From positions 930,001-994,000 of the forward strand of contig NZ_JAJVKW010000002.1 in NCBI RefSeq assembly GCF_024198255.1: a stretch of DNA of 64,000 nt. Reading direction: 5' to 3'. Shown piece after piece: positions 43,733 to 52,550 of the stretch (position 1 is its first letter; each line of letters starts with the position of its first letter). The position numbers and the translations under genes were made by a program. Origin of the DNA: Myxococcus guangdongensis (GTDB taxonomy: Bacteria > Myxococcota > Myxococcia > Myxococcales > Myxococcaceae). A model generated the notes under the pieces. The model searched no databases. It was not told where the DNA came from and saw nothing but the letters and a program-made list of their open reading frames with translations.

Positions 43733-43765
43733 CCTTCCGCGCCAACAGCACACACCGCGCTGGCG

Positions 43766-44440
43766 TCAGCGTCGGGGGGTGTCGCTCAAGCCGGGCCCCT
43801 CCAGCGTGCGCCCGGTGTTCGCGGGCGCCTCGCGCGGTGGCGCGGGTGGCAGGCCCTTGGCGGAGAGCAGCAGCGACAGGAGCGCGGCCTGCTCCGGGGT
43901 GTCGAGCGCGAGCACCGTCTCCGGCAGGCTCAACGTGACGGCGGTCGGCTCACCCTCCAGGTCCGGCTGACAGGTGCGCCAGCCGGTGTAGCGCCCTCCC
44001 GCCACCGTCAGCGAGTAGCTGCACCCGCCCACGTCCCCGGAGATGCCCACGGGCGAGAAGACGAGCGAGGTGGACCAGTTCGACAGCTCGCCGTCCACGC
44101 GCATGCCCTGCTCCGAGGAGAAGCGCGACAACTCCAGCCGCGTGTCCTCCACCCCCACGCGTCCCACGATGGGGCCTCGTCGCCAACCGAGCTCCACGTC
44201 GCCTCCACGCAGCGTCCCCTGGAAGGACGCCCCCGTGCGGCGCAGGTCGAAGCCGCCGCCGCTCAGGCGGTCCTTCCCCAGGGAGACGGCGAGGGATTGG
44301 TCGCCCACCTGCAAGCGGATGGGCCCCGTGCGCTGGGACGTGGCGAGCTGCGCGCTCGCGGGCGCGACGACACCGAAGGACAACAGCACCGCGCCGAAGC
44401 GGCCGAGCGCGCGTCGAGGTCCTGATGGGGGACGGGACAC
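43766..44440 (-). CDS. Secreted protein of unknown function
   Basis: 224 residues. GTG start at 44440 gives a signal peptide (G-A-V-L-L-S-F-G-V-V-A-P-A-S-A-Q); the longer frame to 44515 has no signal at its start. The mature part is a beta-rich domain with repeated strands (I-R-L-Q-V-G-D-Q-S-L-A-V-S-L-G, G-T-L-R-G-G-D-V-E-L-G-W) and one Cys pair (G-G-C-S-Y-S and R-T-C-Q-P). A helical tail with Leu/Ser repeats (A-A-L-L-S-L-L-L-S-A-K) follows. No known family recognised. It lies upstream of the tandem Cys-rich lipoproteins on the same strand. Confidence 0.62.
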   Translation of the reverse strand: MSRPPSGPRRALGRFGAVLLSFGVVAPASAQLATSQRTGPIRLQVGDQSLAVSLGKDRLSGGGFDLRRTGASFQGTLRGGDVELGWRRGPIVGRVGVEDTRLELSRFSSEQGMRVDGELSNWSTSLVFSPVGISGDVGGCSYSLTVAGGRYTGWRTCQPDLEGEPTAVTLSLPETVLALDTPEQAALLSLLLSAKGLPPAPPREAPANTGRTLEGPGLSDTPRR

Positions 44441-44564
44441 GGGACACCTGCCTTGTTCGCGAAGGGACACTGGAAGCAAGGTAGGGCCGTGAGCCCGGAA
44501 GGCACATGGGCCCATGACTCGGGGGCTCGCACGGTGGGACGTGGAGCCCCTCGAGTCCGGGCGC

Positions 44565-45419
44565 TCAGTGGGGCCCGTGCAGGCCCGGCGCCTCGCCGCT
44601 CGCGACGGAGTCCGCCTCGCGCTGGCGCTCCTCCTTGTCCCAGGTGTGCCCGTCCTGGAAGCCCCACTCGTCCACGTCCACCTGGTAGCTGACCTTGGAC
44701 AGGATGCGCCCCCGGCAGATGCGCTCCTGCCAGTTGCCCGCGTCCACGGAGCCGCTCGCGCGCGCGAGCAGCTCGCGCATCAACCACTCCGGCACCGTGG
44801 CGCGGTCGGACGGATAGGCGAAGCGGAAGAAGAGCAGGTGCGAGAGCAGCACCTCCCAGTACCGGTCGAAGCGGCGCAGCAGGCGCTGCCAGTCGAACGT
44901 GGGCCCCACCTTCAACAACAGGTGGGTGAGCTCGTGGCCGTCGTAGCGCTCGCGCTCGAGGACGAAGGCCTTGCTCCAGAAGATCTCCTCCGCGGGCGGG
45001 ACACGGCACGGACAGCCCAGCACCTGGGCCGGCACGGCGTGCTCGAACCACGCGTCATCCACGGCGGTGAAGCCGTTGCCGGAGCCGTAGATGAGGTCGA
45101 CGAGGAAGTCCTCCCAGAAGGCCTTGTGCAGCCAGCCGTGGACCTCGCTCTCGGTGCGCCACTCGTGGCGCGCGAGCAGCTCCACCGCGCGGTCGCCGTC
45201 CTTGCGATGCAGGAAGAGGTCCAGGTCCTTCGTGTCGCGGTAGAGGCCCGTGTAGTGGGCGAAGGCGTAGGCCCCACCCACGAGGAACGGGATGCCTGCG
45301 TCGGTGAGAAGTTGGATGGCGTAGGTGCGCGCGCCCAGCTCCGCCACGGAGCGCCGCACTTCCATCCGCCTCGGGTCTCCTCCGGGTGCCCCGGAAGCCT
45401 TCGGTGGTTGCTCGGCCAT
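44565..45419 (-). CDS. Nucleotidyltransferase-fold protein
   Basis: 284 residues, no signal peptide. Residues about 45-72 carry the nucleotidyltransferase start F-L-V-G-G-A-Y-A-F-A-H-Y-T-G followed by D-T-K-D-L-D-L-F-L-H, i.e. the G-G and D-x-D metal-binding positions. V-D-L-I-Y-G later supplies the third acidic position. This resembles AbiEii-like and MNT-type minimal nucleotidyltransferases, found both as toxins and as metabolic enzymes. The C-terminal half is helical and Trp/Arg-rich. No antitoxin-sized partner is adjacent: the upstream neighbour is the AEC transporter, 108 bp away. Function undetermined. Confidence 0.75.
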   Translation of the reverse strand: MAEQPPKASGAPGGDPRRMEVRRSVAELGARTYAIQLLTDAGIPFLVGGAYAFAHYTGLYRDTKDLDLFLHRKDGDRAVELLARHEWRTESEVHGWLHKAFWEDFLVDLIYGSGNGFTAVDDAWFEHAVPAQVLGCPCRVPPAEEIFWSKAFVLERERYDGHELTHLLLKVGPTFDWQRLLRRFDRYWEVLLSHLLFFRFAYPSDRATVPEWLMRELLARASGSVDAGNWQERICRGRILSKVSYQVDVDEWGFQDGHTWDKEERQREADSVASGEAPGLHGPH

Positions 45420-45527
45420 GACGGAAGATAGGGGAGCCCCGGCTACATGTCAGTGAGCCGTCCAAACACCCGCCCGCAGAGCAGGCGAGCAGGCCGGACG
45501 CCCGCTCCCCCGAGCCCGGCGAAGGAC

Positions 45528-46433
45528 TCAGCGCACCAGCCACAACATCAGCGGCGCGGTGGCGAAGGACAGGGGGATGCCCACGCCCACCATCAACACC
45601 GCCAGCTCCGGGTCCAGGCGGTGCTCGGCGGCCAGAATCGCCGCGCTCACCATGGGCGCCATCGCCGCCTGGAGCACGGTCGCCTGCACCACCATGGGCG
45701 ACAGTCCGGGCAGGGCCCACAGGCCGAGCATCACCACGCCCGGCACCAGCACCAGCTTGTAGGACAAACCCAAGGCCAGCGCCGGCAGCCGCGCCCTCAC
45801 GCCCGACAGTCGCAGCTGCAGGCCCACCGAGAACAGCGCCAGCGGTGTGAGCAGCGCGCCCAGCCGCTCCAGCACGGAGTCCACCCAGACGGGGTAGCCC
45901 ACGGGCCGCAGGAGCAGCGCCAGCACCAGCGCCACGAACGGCGGAAAGGTCGCCACCTTCTTCGCCAGCGCGCCCAGGGGCAGCGCCACCTCCGCGCTCG
46001 CCCTCGCCGCCGCCAGCGTCGCGAGCGTGGACAGCACCAGGAACGAGCCGAGCTGATCCACCACCACCGCCACCGCCAGCCCTTCGGAGCCCAGCAGCGC
46101 CTCCGCCATCGGCAGGCCCACGAAGGCGGTGTTGCCCAGGCCGCCCGTCAGCACCAGCGCGGCCACGGACTCCTTGGACAACCCCAGCCTGGGCCCCAGC
46201 CACCGGAAGAACGGCCCCGCGGCCAGGTAGTACAGCCAGGGCACCACCGCGGCCACCAGCAGCGACGGTACGAACTCCAGCCGGTGCATCACGCGCAGCA
46301 CCAGCGCGGGCAGCGCCACGTACAGCACGAAGGTGTTGAACGGCCCCGCGGAGCCCTCCGGGAACTTCCCGCTCCTGCGGGCCAGCACGCCCAAGACCAG
46401 ACACGTGCCCAACAACCCGATGACCTGACTCAT
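45528..46433 (-). CDS. AEC-family transporter (auxin efflux carrier-like)
   Basis: 301 residues with ten predicted membrane helices, e.g. V-I-G-L-L-G-T-C-L-V-L-G-V-L at the start and G-V-G-I-P-L-S-F-A-T-A-P-L-M-L near the end. The N-terminal F-N-T-F-V-L-Y-V-A-L-P-A-L block and central G-G-L-G-N-T-A-F-V-G-L-P match the AEC/malonate-efflux family, which exports small carboxylates or amphipathic acids. The substrate is unknown. ATG at 46433 is chosen because GGAGGG lies nine bases upstream and the first helix then follows directly. It is divergent from the MFS gene across the 62-bp repeat array. Confidence 0.87.
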   Translation of the reverse strand: MSQVIGLLGTCLVLGVLARRSGKFPEGSAGPFNTFVLYVALPALVLRVMHRLEFVPSLLVAAVVPWLYYLAAGPFFRWLGPRLGLSKESVAALVLTGGLGNTAFVGLPMAEALLGSEGLAVAVVVDQLGSFLVLSTLATLAAARASAEVALPLGALAKKVATFPPFVALVLALLLRPVGYPVWVDSVLERLGALLTPLALFSVGLQLRLSGVRARLPALALGLSYKLVLVPGVVMLGLWALPGLSPMVVQATVLQAAMAPMVSAAILAAEHRLDPELAVLMVGVGIPLSFATAPLMLWLVR

Positions 46434-46531
46434 GACGCCCACGCCCTCCTGCTTCGCCGCGCCGTCCCACACCTGCCTCGAGGACGACGACGTCCCGCGC
46501 TGATAGCGCCAAGGAGTGGTCCCACGCCAGC

Positions 46532-47108
46532 GCCCCGGCGAGCAAACCGCCCCAACGCCACAACAAGGCCCTCGCAACCGCGCTCACTCGCAAGCCCCGG
46601 CGAGCAAACCGCCCCACCGCCACAACAAGGCCCTCGCCACCGCGCTCACTCGCAAGCCCCGGCGAGCAAAACGCCCCACCGCCACAACAAGGCCCTCTCC
46701 ACAGCCACAACAAGGCCCTCGCCACCGCGCTCACTCGCAAGCCCCGGCGAGCAAAACGCCCCACCGCCACAACAAGGCCCTCTCCACCGCGCTCACTCGC
46801 AAGCCCCCGCGAGCAAGCCGCCCCAACGCCACAACAAGGCCCTCGCCACAGCGCTCACTCGCAAGCCCCGGCGAGCAAACCACTCCACCGCCACAACAAG
46901 GCCCTCGCCACAGCGCTCACTCGCAAGCCCCGGCAAGCAAACCGCCCCACCGCCACAACAAGGCCCTCTCCACAGCGCTCACTCGCAGGCTCCGGCGAGC
47001 AAACCGCGCCAGTGCCCGCGAGGCCCTCGCCACCGCGCTCACTCGCGGGCCCCGGCGGGGCAACCGCGCCAGTGCCCGCGAGGCCCTCGCCCAGCCCTCA
47101 CTCGAGAG
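46532..47108. repeat. 62-bp tandem repeat array, nine copies
   Basis: Nine direct repeats start near 46532, 46594, 46656, 46741, 46803, 46865, 46927, 46989 and 47049. Unit length is 62 bp; the third copy carries an extra 23-bp internal duplication and the last two are 60 bp. The consensus core contains GCCCCGGCGAGCAAACCGCC then CCACAACAAGGCCCTC and CGCTCACTCGCAAG. Each junction can form a small hairpin, CTCGC with GCGAG around an 8-base loop. As 62 is not a multiple of three, the array cannot encode a protein repeat, and the open frames across it are accidental. It fills the divergent intergenic region between the AEC and MFS transporter genes. No interspersed spacers, so it is not CRISPR. 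Confidence 0.9.
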
Positions 47109-47326
47109 CCCAGCGCCGCGAACTCGGTTCGTCCCAGCCTCCGTCAGGGCCTCATCGAGCGGCCGTCCCCGGAGCCTCTGGCGCAGCGCGAAGCACGCAC
47201 CCCCACCGCCGTCGCTCCCATGCCCGACCTCCCCCATCCGCCCCACTTGAACTCCTCTGAGCACCAAGCAGCACCACGTTCCACGGGCTCCCGCGGCGGC
47301 CCGTGCATGGGCGTTCGCGCTGACAC

Positions 47327-48613
47327 ATGCTGCGTGCGCACATGAGTTCGCGATGGACGACGAGCGCGCTGGGCAGGGCCGTACATGAGATGGCCGGCGG
47401 CCTGCCGCGCACCTACTGGGTGCTGTGGGTGGGCACCCTGGTCAATCGACTGGGCAGCTTCGTGGTGCCCTTCCTCGCGCTGTACCTCACGCGCGAGCGC
47501 GGCTTCAGCGTGGAGCAGGCGGGCCTCACCGTGTCGCTCTACGGCGTGGGCGCGGTCATCGCCAGCCCCCTGGGCGGCATGCTCGCGGACCGCGTGGGCC
47601 GGCGCCTGACGCTGGCGGGCGGACTGTGGCTCGGCTCGGTGGGCATGCTCTTCCTCGGCTTCGCGCGTGAGCCCTCGTCCATCGCCCTGGCCGCCTTCTG
47701 CCTGGGCATCATGGGCGAGCTCTACCGTCCCGCTGTGTCCGCGGCGGTGGCGGACGTCGTCACGCCCGAGGACCGGCAGCGCGCCTTCGGCCTGCTCTAC
47801 TGGGTCATCAACGTGGGCTTCGCCGTGGCGCTGCCGCTGGCGGGGCTGATGGTCCGCTTCGGCTACGTGACGCTGTTCGTCGCCGACGCCATCACCACGT
47901 TCACGTATGGGTGCTGCATCTGGTTCCTCCTGCCGGAGACGCGCCCCGCCCGCACCGCGTCGGAGGACGCCCAGGCCCCCGGCGCCCTGCGCTCGCTCCT
48001 GACGCCCTTCCTGGACCCCACCTTCGTCGCCTTCGCGCTGCCCATCCTCGGCGTGGCCATCATCTTCCATCAGAGCCAGGTGTCGCTCCCGCTGGACTTG
48101 AGCGCGCGCGGGCTGACCGAGGCGCAGTTCGGCGCGGTGCTGTCCGTCAACGGCCTGCTCATCGTCGCGCTCCAGCCCCTGTCCCACCGGGCGCTCAAGC
48201 ACCTTCGCCGCGCGCACTCGCTGGCGTTGGCGGCGGCGCTCACGGGCCTGGGCTTCGGCCTGCACGCATTGACGGGCAACGTGGCGCTCGCGGCCCTGGC
48301 CGTGGCCATCTGGACGCTCGGGGAGATGGCCCAGGCACCCGTCGCGCCCTCCGTCGTCGCGGACCTGGCGCCCGTGAGGCTGCGCGGCAGCTACCAGGGC
48401 GCGTACCACATGCTCTGGGGCCTGGCGTCCAGCGCCGCGCCCGCGCTCGGGGGACGGGTGCTGGGGCGCGCGGGCACGACCACGCTGTGGCTCGGATGTC
48501 TGGTGCTGGGGCTCGTCTGCGCGGTGTGGCAGCTCGTCATCGCCCCAGCCCGCCGCCGCCGCCTGGATGCACAGCGCGCGGTGGGCGCGCAACTGAGCCC
48601 ACTCCTGGACTGA
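47327..48613 (+). CDS. MFS drug/solute transporter (DHA1-like)
   Basis: 428 residues, twelve predicted helices in two bundles. The first bundle has L-V-N-R-L-G-S-F and the loop G-G-M-L-A-D-R-V-G-R-R (about 84-95), the MFS motif A between helices 2 and 3. An acidic/Pro linker (about 205-225) separates the halves. Closest in style to MdtH-type multidrug exporters; substrate unknown. Start uncertain between ATG 47327 and ATG 47342; neither has a clear ribosome-binding site. It is preceded by the repeat array and followed by a strong bidirectional terminator. Confidence 0.85.
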   Translation: MLRAHMSSRWTTSALGRAVHEMAGGLPRTYWVLWVGTLVNRLGSFVVPFLALYLTRERGFSVEQAGLTVSLYGVGAVIASPLGGMLADRVGRRLTLAGGLWLGSVGMLFLGFAREPSSIALAAFCLGIMGELYRPAVSAAVADVVTPEDRQRAFGLLYWVINVGFAVALPLAGLMVRFGYVTLFVADAITTFTYGCCIWFLLPETRPARTASEDAQAPGALRSLLTPFLDPTFVAFALPILGVAIIFHQSQVSLPLDLSARGLTEAQFGAVLSVNGLLIVALQPLSHRALKHLRRAHSLALAAALTGLGFGLHALTGNVALAALAVAIWTLGEMAQAPVAPSVVADLAPVRLRGSYQGAYHMLWGLASSAAPALGGRVLGRAGTTTLWLGCLVLGLVCAVWQLVIAPARRRRLDAQRAVGAQLSPLLD

Positions 48614-48621
48614 AAAAAGAC

Positions 48622-48661
48622 CACGGGCGGCCTCCCCGACTCGGGAAGACCGCCCGTGTTT
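48622..48661. terminator. Bidirectional terminator between MFS gene and metalloprotease gene
   Basis: CACGGGCGG (48622-48630) pairs with CCGCCCGTG (48650-48658) around a 19-base loop, followed by TTT on the plus strand. GAAAAAAG precedes the stem (48612-48619), so the minus strand also has a T-run. It lies between convergent stops at 48613 and 48689. Confidence 0.75.
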
Positions 48662-48688
48662 CACTCCCGGGTGTCGGGAGCGAGTGGA

Positions 48689-50164
48689 CTACGGCTTGGT
48701 GTAGCTGATGGCCAGGCTGTACGAACCCGACGAGTAGCCACGGACCTGGACGTACGCGCTCGTCTGACCGGCCGGCACCGTCACATCGCACGTCTCGGCG
48801 GCGCCCGTCAGGTACGGACGGCACGTGTACGAGGTGGTGGTGGGCGCGGAGCCGAAGCTGACGTAGAGGTCCGGATCACCCGAGCCCGTCATCACGACCT
48901 TGAACGTGCTGCCCGCCACCACGGTGTACGCGGGGAAGTTGGTGACGCTGCCCGAGGCCACCGTACCCGTCTTGCTGTCCGTGGCGGGCGTGCCACCCGT
49001 CGCCGGACGGGTGTAGTTGATCGTCAGCGTGAAGGTGGCGGCCGTGTAGCCACGCACCATGACGAACGCCGTCGTCACGCCCGCGGGCACCGTCAGGTTG
49101 CAGGACTCGGACGCGCCGTCGAGGTACGGGCGGCAGTCGTACGTGGCGGTGGTCGGGGCCGCGCCGAAGCGCACGTACAGGTCCGGGTCACCCGTGCCCG
49201 TCATCGTCACGTTGAAGGCCGTGCCGGGAACCACCGAGATGCCCGCGAAGGCGTTGTTGGTGCTCGCCGCCACGGTGCCCGTGAGCGTCGTCGTCGTCGG
49301 GGTGCCCGTGCCAGGACCCGGCGGCTCCGGGTCCGTGCCGCCCGGCGCGCCGTAGAGCGCCACGGCGCCCTGCTCGTCCAGCGCGGTGATGACCAGGTCA
49401 CCCGTCTGCGTGCCGTTGCACTGCGGGTAGTGCATGACCGACTTCGCGTCGTACGGGGTCAGCTGGCGCCAGCTGTTGTCCTCGAAGCAGTTCCCGGCGT
49501 TCGCCTCGGGACGGGTGTGCTCGTGGCGGAAGCCCAGCGTGTGGCCCAGCTCGTGGCGCAGGATGCCCGCGAGCGTCCACGGCGGAATGCTGCCGAAGGC
49601 CGAGGTGTCGATGAGCACGTTGCGGTTGGCGCGCGTGTCGTTCGGGAAGAACGCGCGAGCCAGGTACTGGTCGCCCGAGTTCACGATGCGCACGTCGAAG
49701 ACGACGTTCTGGTTGCTCGCGGTGCAGCTGCCGTCCTGCGCCACCACGTGCACGAAGTCCACGTTGGCCACGGCCTCCCAGGCCTCGGCCGCGCTCTTCA
49801 TGGCCGCCACCGCGGTGTTGTACCGGGTGCCGAACGACGTGGTGCTCACGCAGTAGGTGATGTTCTTCTTCTGCGTCGCGTTCCACGCCGCATCCACGCC
49901 GCCCGGGCGGTGGACGATGAGCTGCCCGTCGCGCACGGTGTTCTCATAGAACTCGCGCAGGTGCTTCTCGGTGGCGAACGGCGTGTCACCATCCGCGATG
50001 TAGATGCCGGTGTCGGGCTCCTGGTACACGCCCGAGAGGAACTCCTCCCACGACATGCCCTGGCTGACCTCCTCGGAGGGGGGAGGGGTGGTGTTTTCGC
50101 CGCCGCCGCAACCGGCCAGCAGCGCCAGGCCCGCGAGGGCACCGACAATCTTGGACTGGGACAT
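48689..50164 (-). CDS. Secreted zinc metalloprotease lipoprotein with two PPC domains
   Basis: 491 residues. Lipoprotein signal peptide (A-L-L-A-G-C, C19), a short propeptide-like region and a metzincin-type catalytic domain (about 85-290). The zinc motif H-E-L-G-H-T-L-G-F-R-H-E-H has ligands H204, H208 and H214, and a Met-turn follows (S-V-M-H-Y-P-Q-C). Two bacterial pre-peptidase C-terminal (PPC) beta domains follow (about 310-390 and 405-491), each with G-D-P-D-L-Y-V and D-C-R-P-Y-L or T-C-R-P-Y-L. PPC domains are often cut off after secretion. It would act on the surface or outside the cell, fitting predatory nutrition. ATG 50164 is preferred because AAGGA lies five bases upstream. Confidence 0.9.
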   Translation of the reverse strand: MSQSKIVGALAGLALLAGCGGGENTTPPPSEEVSQGMSWEEFLSGVYQEPDTGIYIADGDTPFATEKHLREFYENTVRDGQLIVHRPGGVDAAWNATQKKNITYCVSTTSFGTRYNTAVAAMKSAAEAWEAVANVDFVHVVAQDGSCTASNQNVVFDVRIVNSGDQYLARAFFPNDTRANRNVLIDTSAFGSIPPWTLAGILRHELGHTLGFRHEHTRPEANAGNCFEDNSWRQLTPYDAKSVMHYPQCNGTQTGDLVITALDEQGAVALYGAPGGTDPEPPGPGTGTPTTTTLTGTVAASTNNAFAGISVVPGTAFNVTMTGTGDPDLYVRFGAAPTTATYDCRPYLDGASESCNLTVPAGVTTAFVMVRGYTAATFTLTINYTRPATGGTPATDSKTGTVASGSVTNFPAYTVVAGSTFKVVMTGSGDPDLYVSFGSAPTTTSYTCRPYLTGAAETCDVTVPAGQTSAYVQVRGYSSGSYSLAISYTKP

Positions 50165-50476
50165 GAACATCCTTCTTCACAGAGGAACGAGGCTCCCGGA
50201 CTCCCACAGCCCGGGGACCCCTGCCCTGAGCAGGTGTCATGCCATCCAGGTAACTAGCGGATTTCCCTTAGGTGACGACTGAAACACCCGGTATCCACGG
50301 AGCGCATGGACTCCACGCCTCCGTGACCGAAGCGTAAAGACTCGTCACATTTCGAAATACGAGTTCTTTGATTTCAAAGGGTTACAACGCCGCAACGAAA
50401 GTGTCCTGACACAGGACACCTGAGTGGAAAGGTGTCGCGGGTCCGGACGGACTCTGGTTACAGGGGCAACGGCGAC
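50165..50476. other. Intergenic region with AT-rich palindromes
   Basis: 312 bp without a gene, between the metalloprotease start and the TPR lipoprotein stop, both on the minus strand. It is notably less GC-rich than its surroundings around 50340-50400. It holds ATTTCGAAAT (50349-50358) and CTTTGATTTCAAAG (50366-50379), both palindromic, and a terminator hairpin at 50401. The promoter and operators of the metalloprotease gene probably lie here; no exact promoter is claimed. Confidence 0.5.
50392..50419 (-). terminator. Terminator of TPR lipoprotein gene
   Basis: GTGTCCTG and CAGGACAC (50401-50408 and 50412-50419) form a perfect 8-bp stem with a 3-base loop. On the minus strand it is followed by TTTCGTT, giving an intrinsic-terminator layout 58 bp after the stop at 50477. 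The same inverted repeat could alternatively serve as an operator. Confidence 0.5.
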
Positions 50477-52288
50477 TTACAGGCCCAGCAGCGTCTCGGG
50501 CCGGTTGAGGCCGCGAGCGCGGGCCAGGGGCTGGAGGACATCCGCGGGGGGCGCGTCCGCGGTGAGCAGCAGCGCGCGCACGGCGGTCTCCACCACGTCC
50601 TCGGCGCCCGGGCGCACCATGCCCCGGCGCGCGTCCTCCACGCGCTTGCCGCGGTATTCGTCGAAGCGCTCCTTCACCCGGCGGGCCAGGTCCGACACGG
50701 CCTTGTCGCCCACCTCCACGCGCAGCTCCAGCTCGTTGCGCAGCTGCACCGGGTCCGCCAGCACGCCGTACCGGTCGTAGCCCTTGTGGGTCAGGTCCTC
50801 GTGCATCACGGAGAAGTCATCCGTGTGCGGCGCGGGCACCTGGGACTTGAGCAAATCCCGCATCACCGCGGTGACCGAGGCCGTCACGGTGAGCCGGTGG
50901 AGCTGCACGTCGTAGACGAAGTCCGAGAACATCGGCTCCTCCACGGTAATCGGCTCGCGGAACGTGGTGTCGCGGTGGCGCTGCACCTCGATGCGCTGCG
51001 TCTCCGACTTCTCCAGCGCGGACTCCAGCATGGACTCCTTCGCCTTCACCGCCAGCAGCAGCACCACCAGCGCCTGCTCCTCCTTCGCGCAGGAGCTGGA
51101 GGCGCAGCGGGCGGGGCTGCACTCCCCGGGCAGCGTGCCGGGCTTCTCCGCCTCGCGCGCGGCCTCGCCGCACTCCTTGAGCGCCTCCAGGCACTCGCGG
51201 CGCTCGCGCTCGCGGCAGCGCTCCGTCCCCGCGCGCAGCAGGTTGAGCTCCGTCTGCAGGCGCAGGTACTCGCGCAGGGCCTGGGCCTGCTTGCGGTCCA
51301 CCTCCTCCTGGGTGCGCTCGGCCTGCAGGAGCTTCGTCTCGAAGCCGGTGCGGCGGGGGTTGGGCACGGACGTCTTGCCGGCGAGGTAGCGGTGCGAGCG
51401 CTGCGAGTCCTCCACCGCCTTGAGCGGCAGCACGCGCTCCAGCGACAAATCCAGCTTCACGCCCTCGCGCCCGTCCGGCGCCTCCGTCACCACGCGCAGG
51501 GGCAGGTGCGTGGGCAGCATGGCCGCGAGCCTCCCCGCCGCCAGGCGCTGCGCCACGTCGGGCGCGCCCGCGCGGTCCTCCACCGGCGTCGCCACGACGA
51601 GGAAGGCCACCTCGTCGCGCAGCCTCTGGCGCACCGCCTCCGCCCGCTCGCGCGCCGCGGTGGCGCCCACGCGCTCCTGGTCCGCGCGCACGTAGGCGAC
51701 GAGCGCGTTGCCCAGCTTGCCCGCCTTCTCCAGCCCGTCGCCGGTGTTGAACCAGCGCTTCGCCCACGCCACCTGCACGGCGTCCAGGGCCTTCTTGGCG
51801 CCCGCGTGATCCGGCGCCACCGCCAGCACCGCGTCCAGCTCCGCGCGGGCCTCCTGGAGCTTGTCCGCCTTGAGCGCGGTGAGCGCCACGGCCACCCGCT
51901 CGTCCAGCGTCACGTTGAGCAGCTCCCGCGCCGCCACGTTCTCCGCGTCCAGCTCCAGCGCGCGCACCAGCCGCTTCATGGCGCCGTCCAAATCCCCCGA
52001 GTCATGGACGCTCCGGGCCTCCTCCAGCACCACCTGGCTCCAGGCGCGGCGCACCTCGCGCAGCTTCACCGTCACCTCGGACGCCTCCGGGTCCGCGGCG
52101 AGCGCGCGCAGGTAGGCGGCCTCCGCCTCCGCCCACTTCTGCTGCTGGCTGGCGGTGTCGCCCTCCTTCACCGCGCGGGAGAAGGCCGAGCAGGCCGTCA
52201 GGGCCAGGAGCGCGGCCAGGGCGAAGGCGCCGAGCGCGCCGCGGGACAACGAGGGAGCCGGACGGGGGGGACGGAGGGGAGCGGACAC
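50477..52288 (-). CDS. TPR-containing lipoprotein
   Basis: 603 residues. GTG at 52288 gives a lipoprotein signal peptide (G-A-F-A-L-A-A-L-L-A-L-T-A-C, lipid on the Cys). The N-terminal third contains tetratricopeptide-like helix pairs (A-E-A-E-A-A-Y-L-R-A-L-A-A-D-P-E, L-V-R-A-L-E-L-D-A-E-N). The middle is mixed, with a coiled-coil region rich in Glu/Arg and a cluster of cysteines (R-E-C-L-E-A-L-K-E-C, C-S-P-A-R-C-A-S-S-S-C). The C-terminal third has long amphipathic helices. It likely scaffolds other envelope proteins; no enzyme motif is seen. The frame is open to 52375 but those 29 residues precede the signal. Not assigned to a known family. Confidence 0.68.
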   Translation of the reverse strand: MSAPLRPPRPAPSLSRGALGAFALAALLALTACSAFSRAVKEGDTASQQQKWAEAEAAYLRALAADPEASEVTVKLREVRRAWSQVVLEEARSVHDSGDLDGAMKRLVRALELDAENVAARELLNVTLDERVAVALTALKADKLQEARAELDAVLAVAPDHAGAKKALDAVQVAWAKRWFNTGDGLEKAGKLGNALVAYVRADQERVGATAARERAEAVRQRLRDEVAFLVVATPVEDRAGAPDVAQRLAAGRLAAMLPTHLPLRVVTEAPDGREGVKLDLSLERVLPLKAVEDSQRSHRYLAGKTSVPNPRRTGFETKLLQAERTQEEVDRKQAQALREYLRLQTELNLLRAGTERCRERERRECLEALKECGEAAREAEKPGTLPGECSPARCASSSCAKEEQALVVLLLAVKAKESMLESALEKSETQRIEVQRHRDTTFREPITVEEPMFSDFVYDVQLHRLTVTASVTAVMRDLLKSQVPAPHTDDFSVMHEDLTHKGYDRYGVLADPVQLRNELELRVEVGDKAVSDLARRVKERFDEYRGKRVEDARRGMVRPGAEDVVETAVRALLLTADAPPADVLQPLARARGLNRPETLLGL

Positions 52289-52550
52289 GCCCGCATCTTC
52301 GGGGAAAGGCGCCACCGGGTGAAGTGTTCGGATGTCGGCGACCCGCCCCCTCCACGCCCGCCAGGCCCCTCCCACACGCCTGGCACCTCGCCCCTCGAAC
52401 GGACGACCCGGCGGGTCGGCAACCCTTGCTGCTGGCCCTTATGAGACGCACCTCGTGGTGCCCGCGCTCCCGGACTCGCGGATGGGAATGACGCGTCGCA
52501 CCAGCCGGTAGTCGGTTCATCGCACCCACGAGGGGGGCAAGAGAGTCATC

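Noticed and set aside
46532..47108. Possible CRISPR array
   Set aside because: Units are contiguous and near-identical with no unique spacers, and no cas genes are nearby.
46516..47250. Open frames spanning the tandem repeat (both strands)
   Set aside because: The repeat unit is 62 bp, so the reading frame rotates at each copy; no conserved peptide repeat results and no ribosome-binding site is seen.
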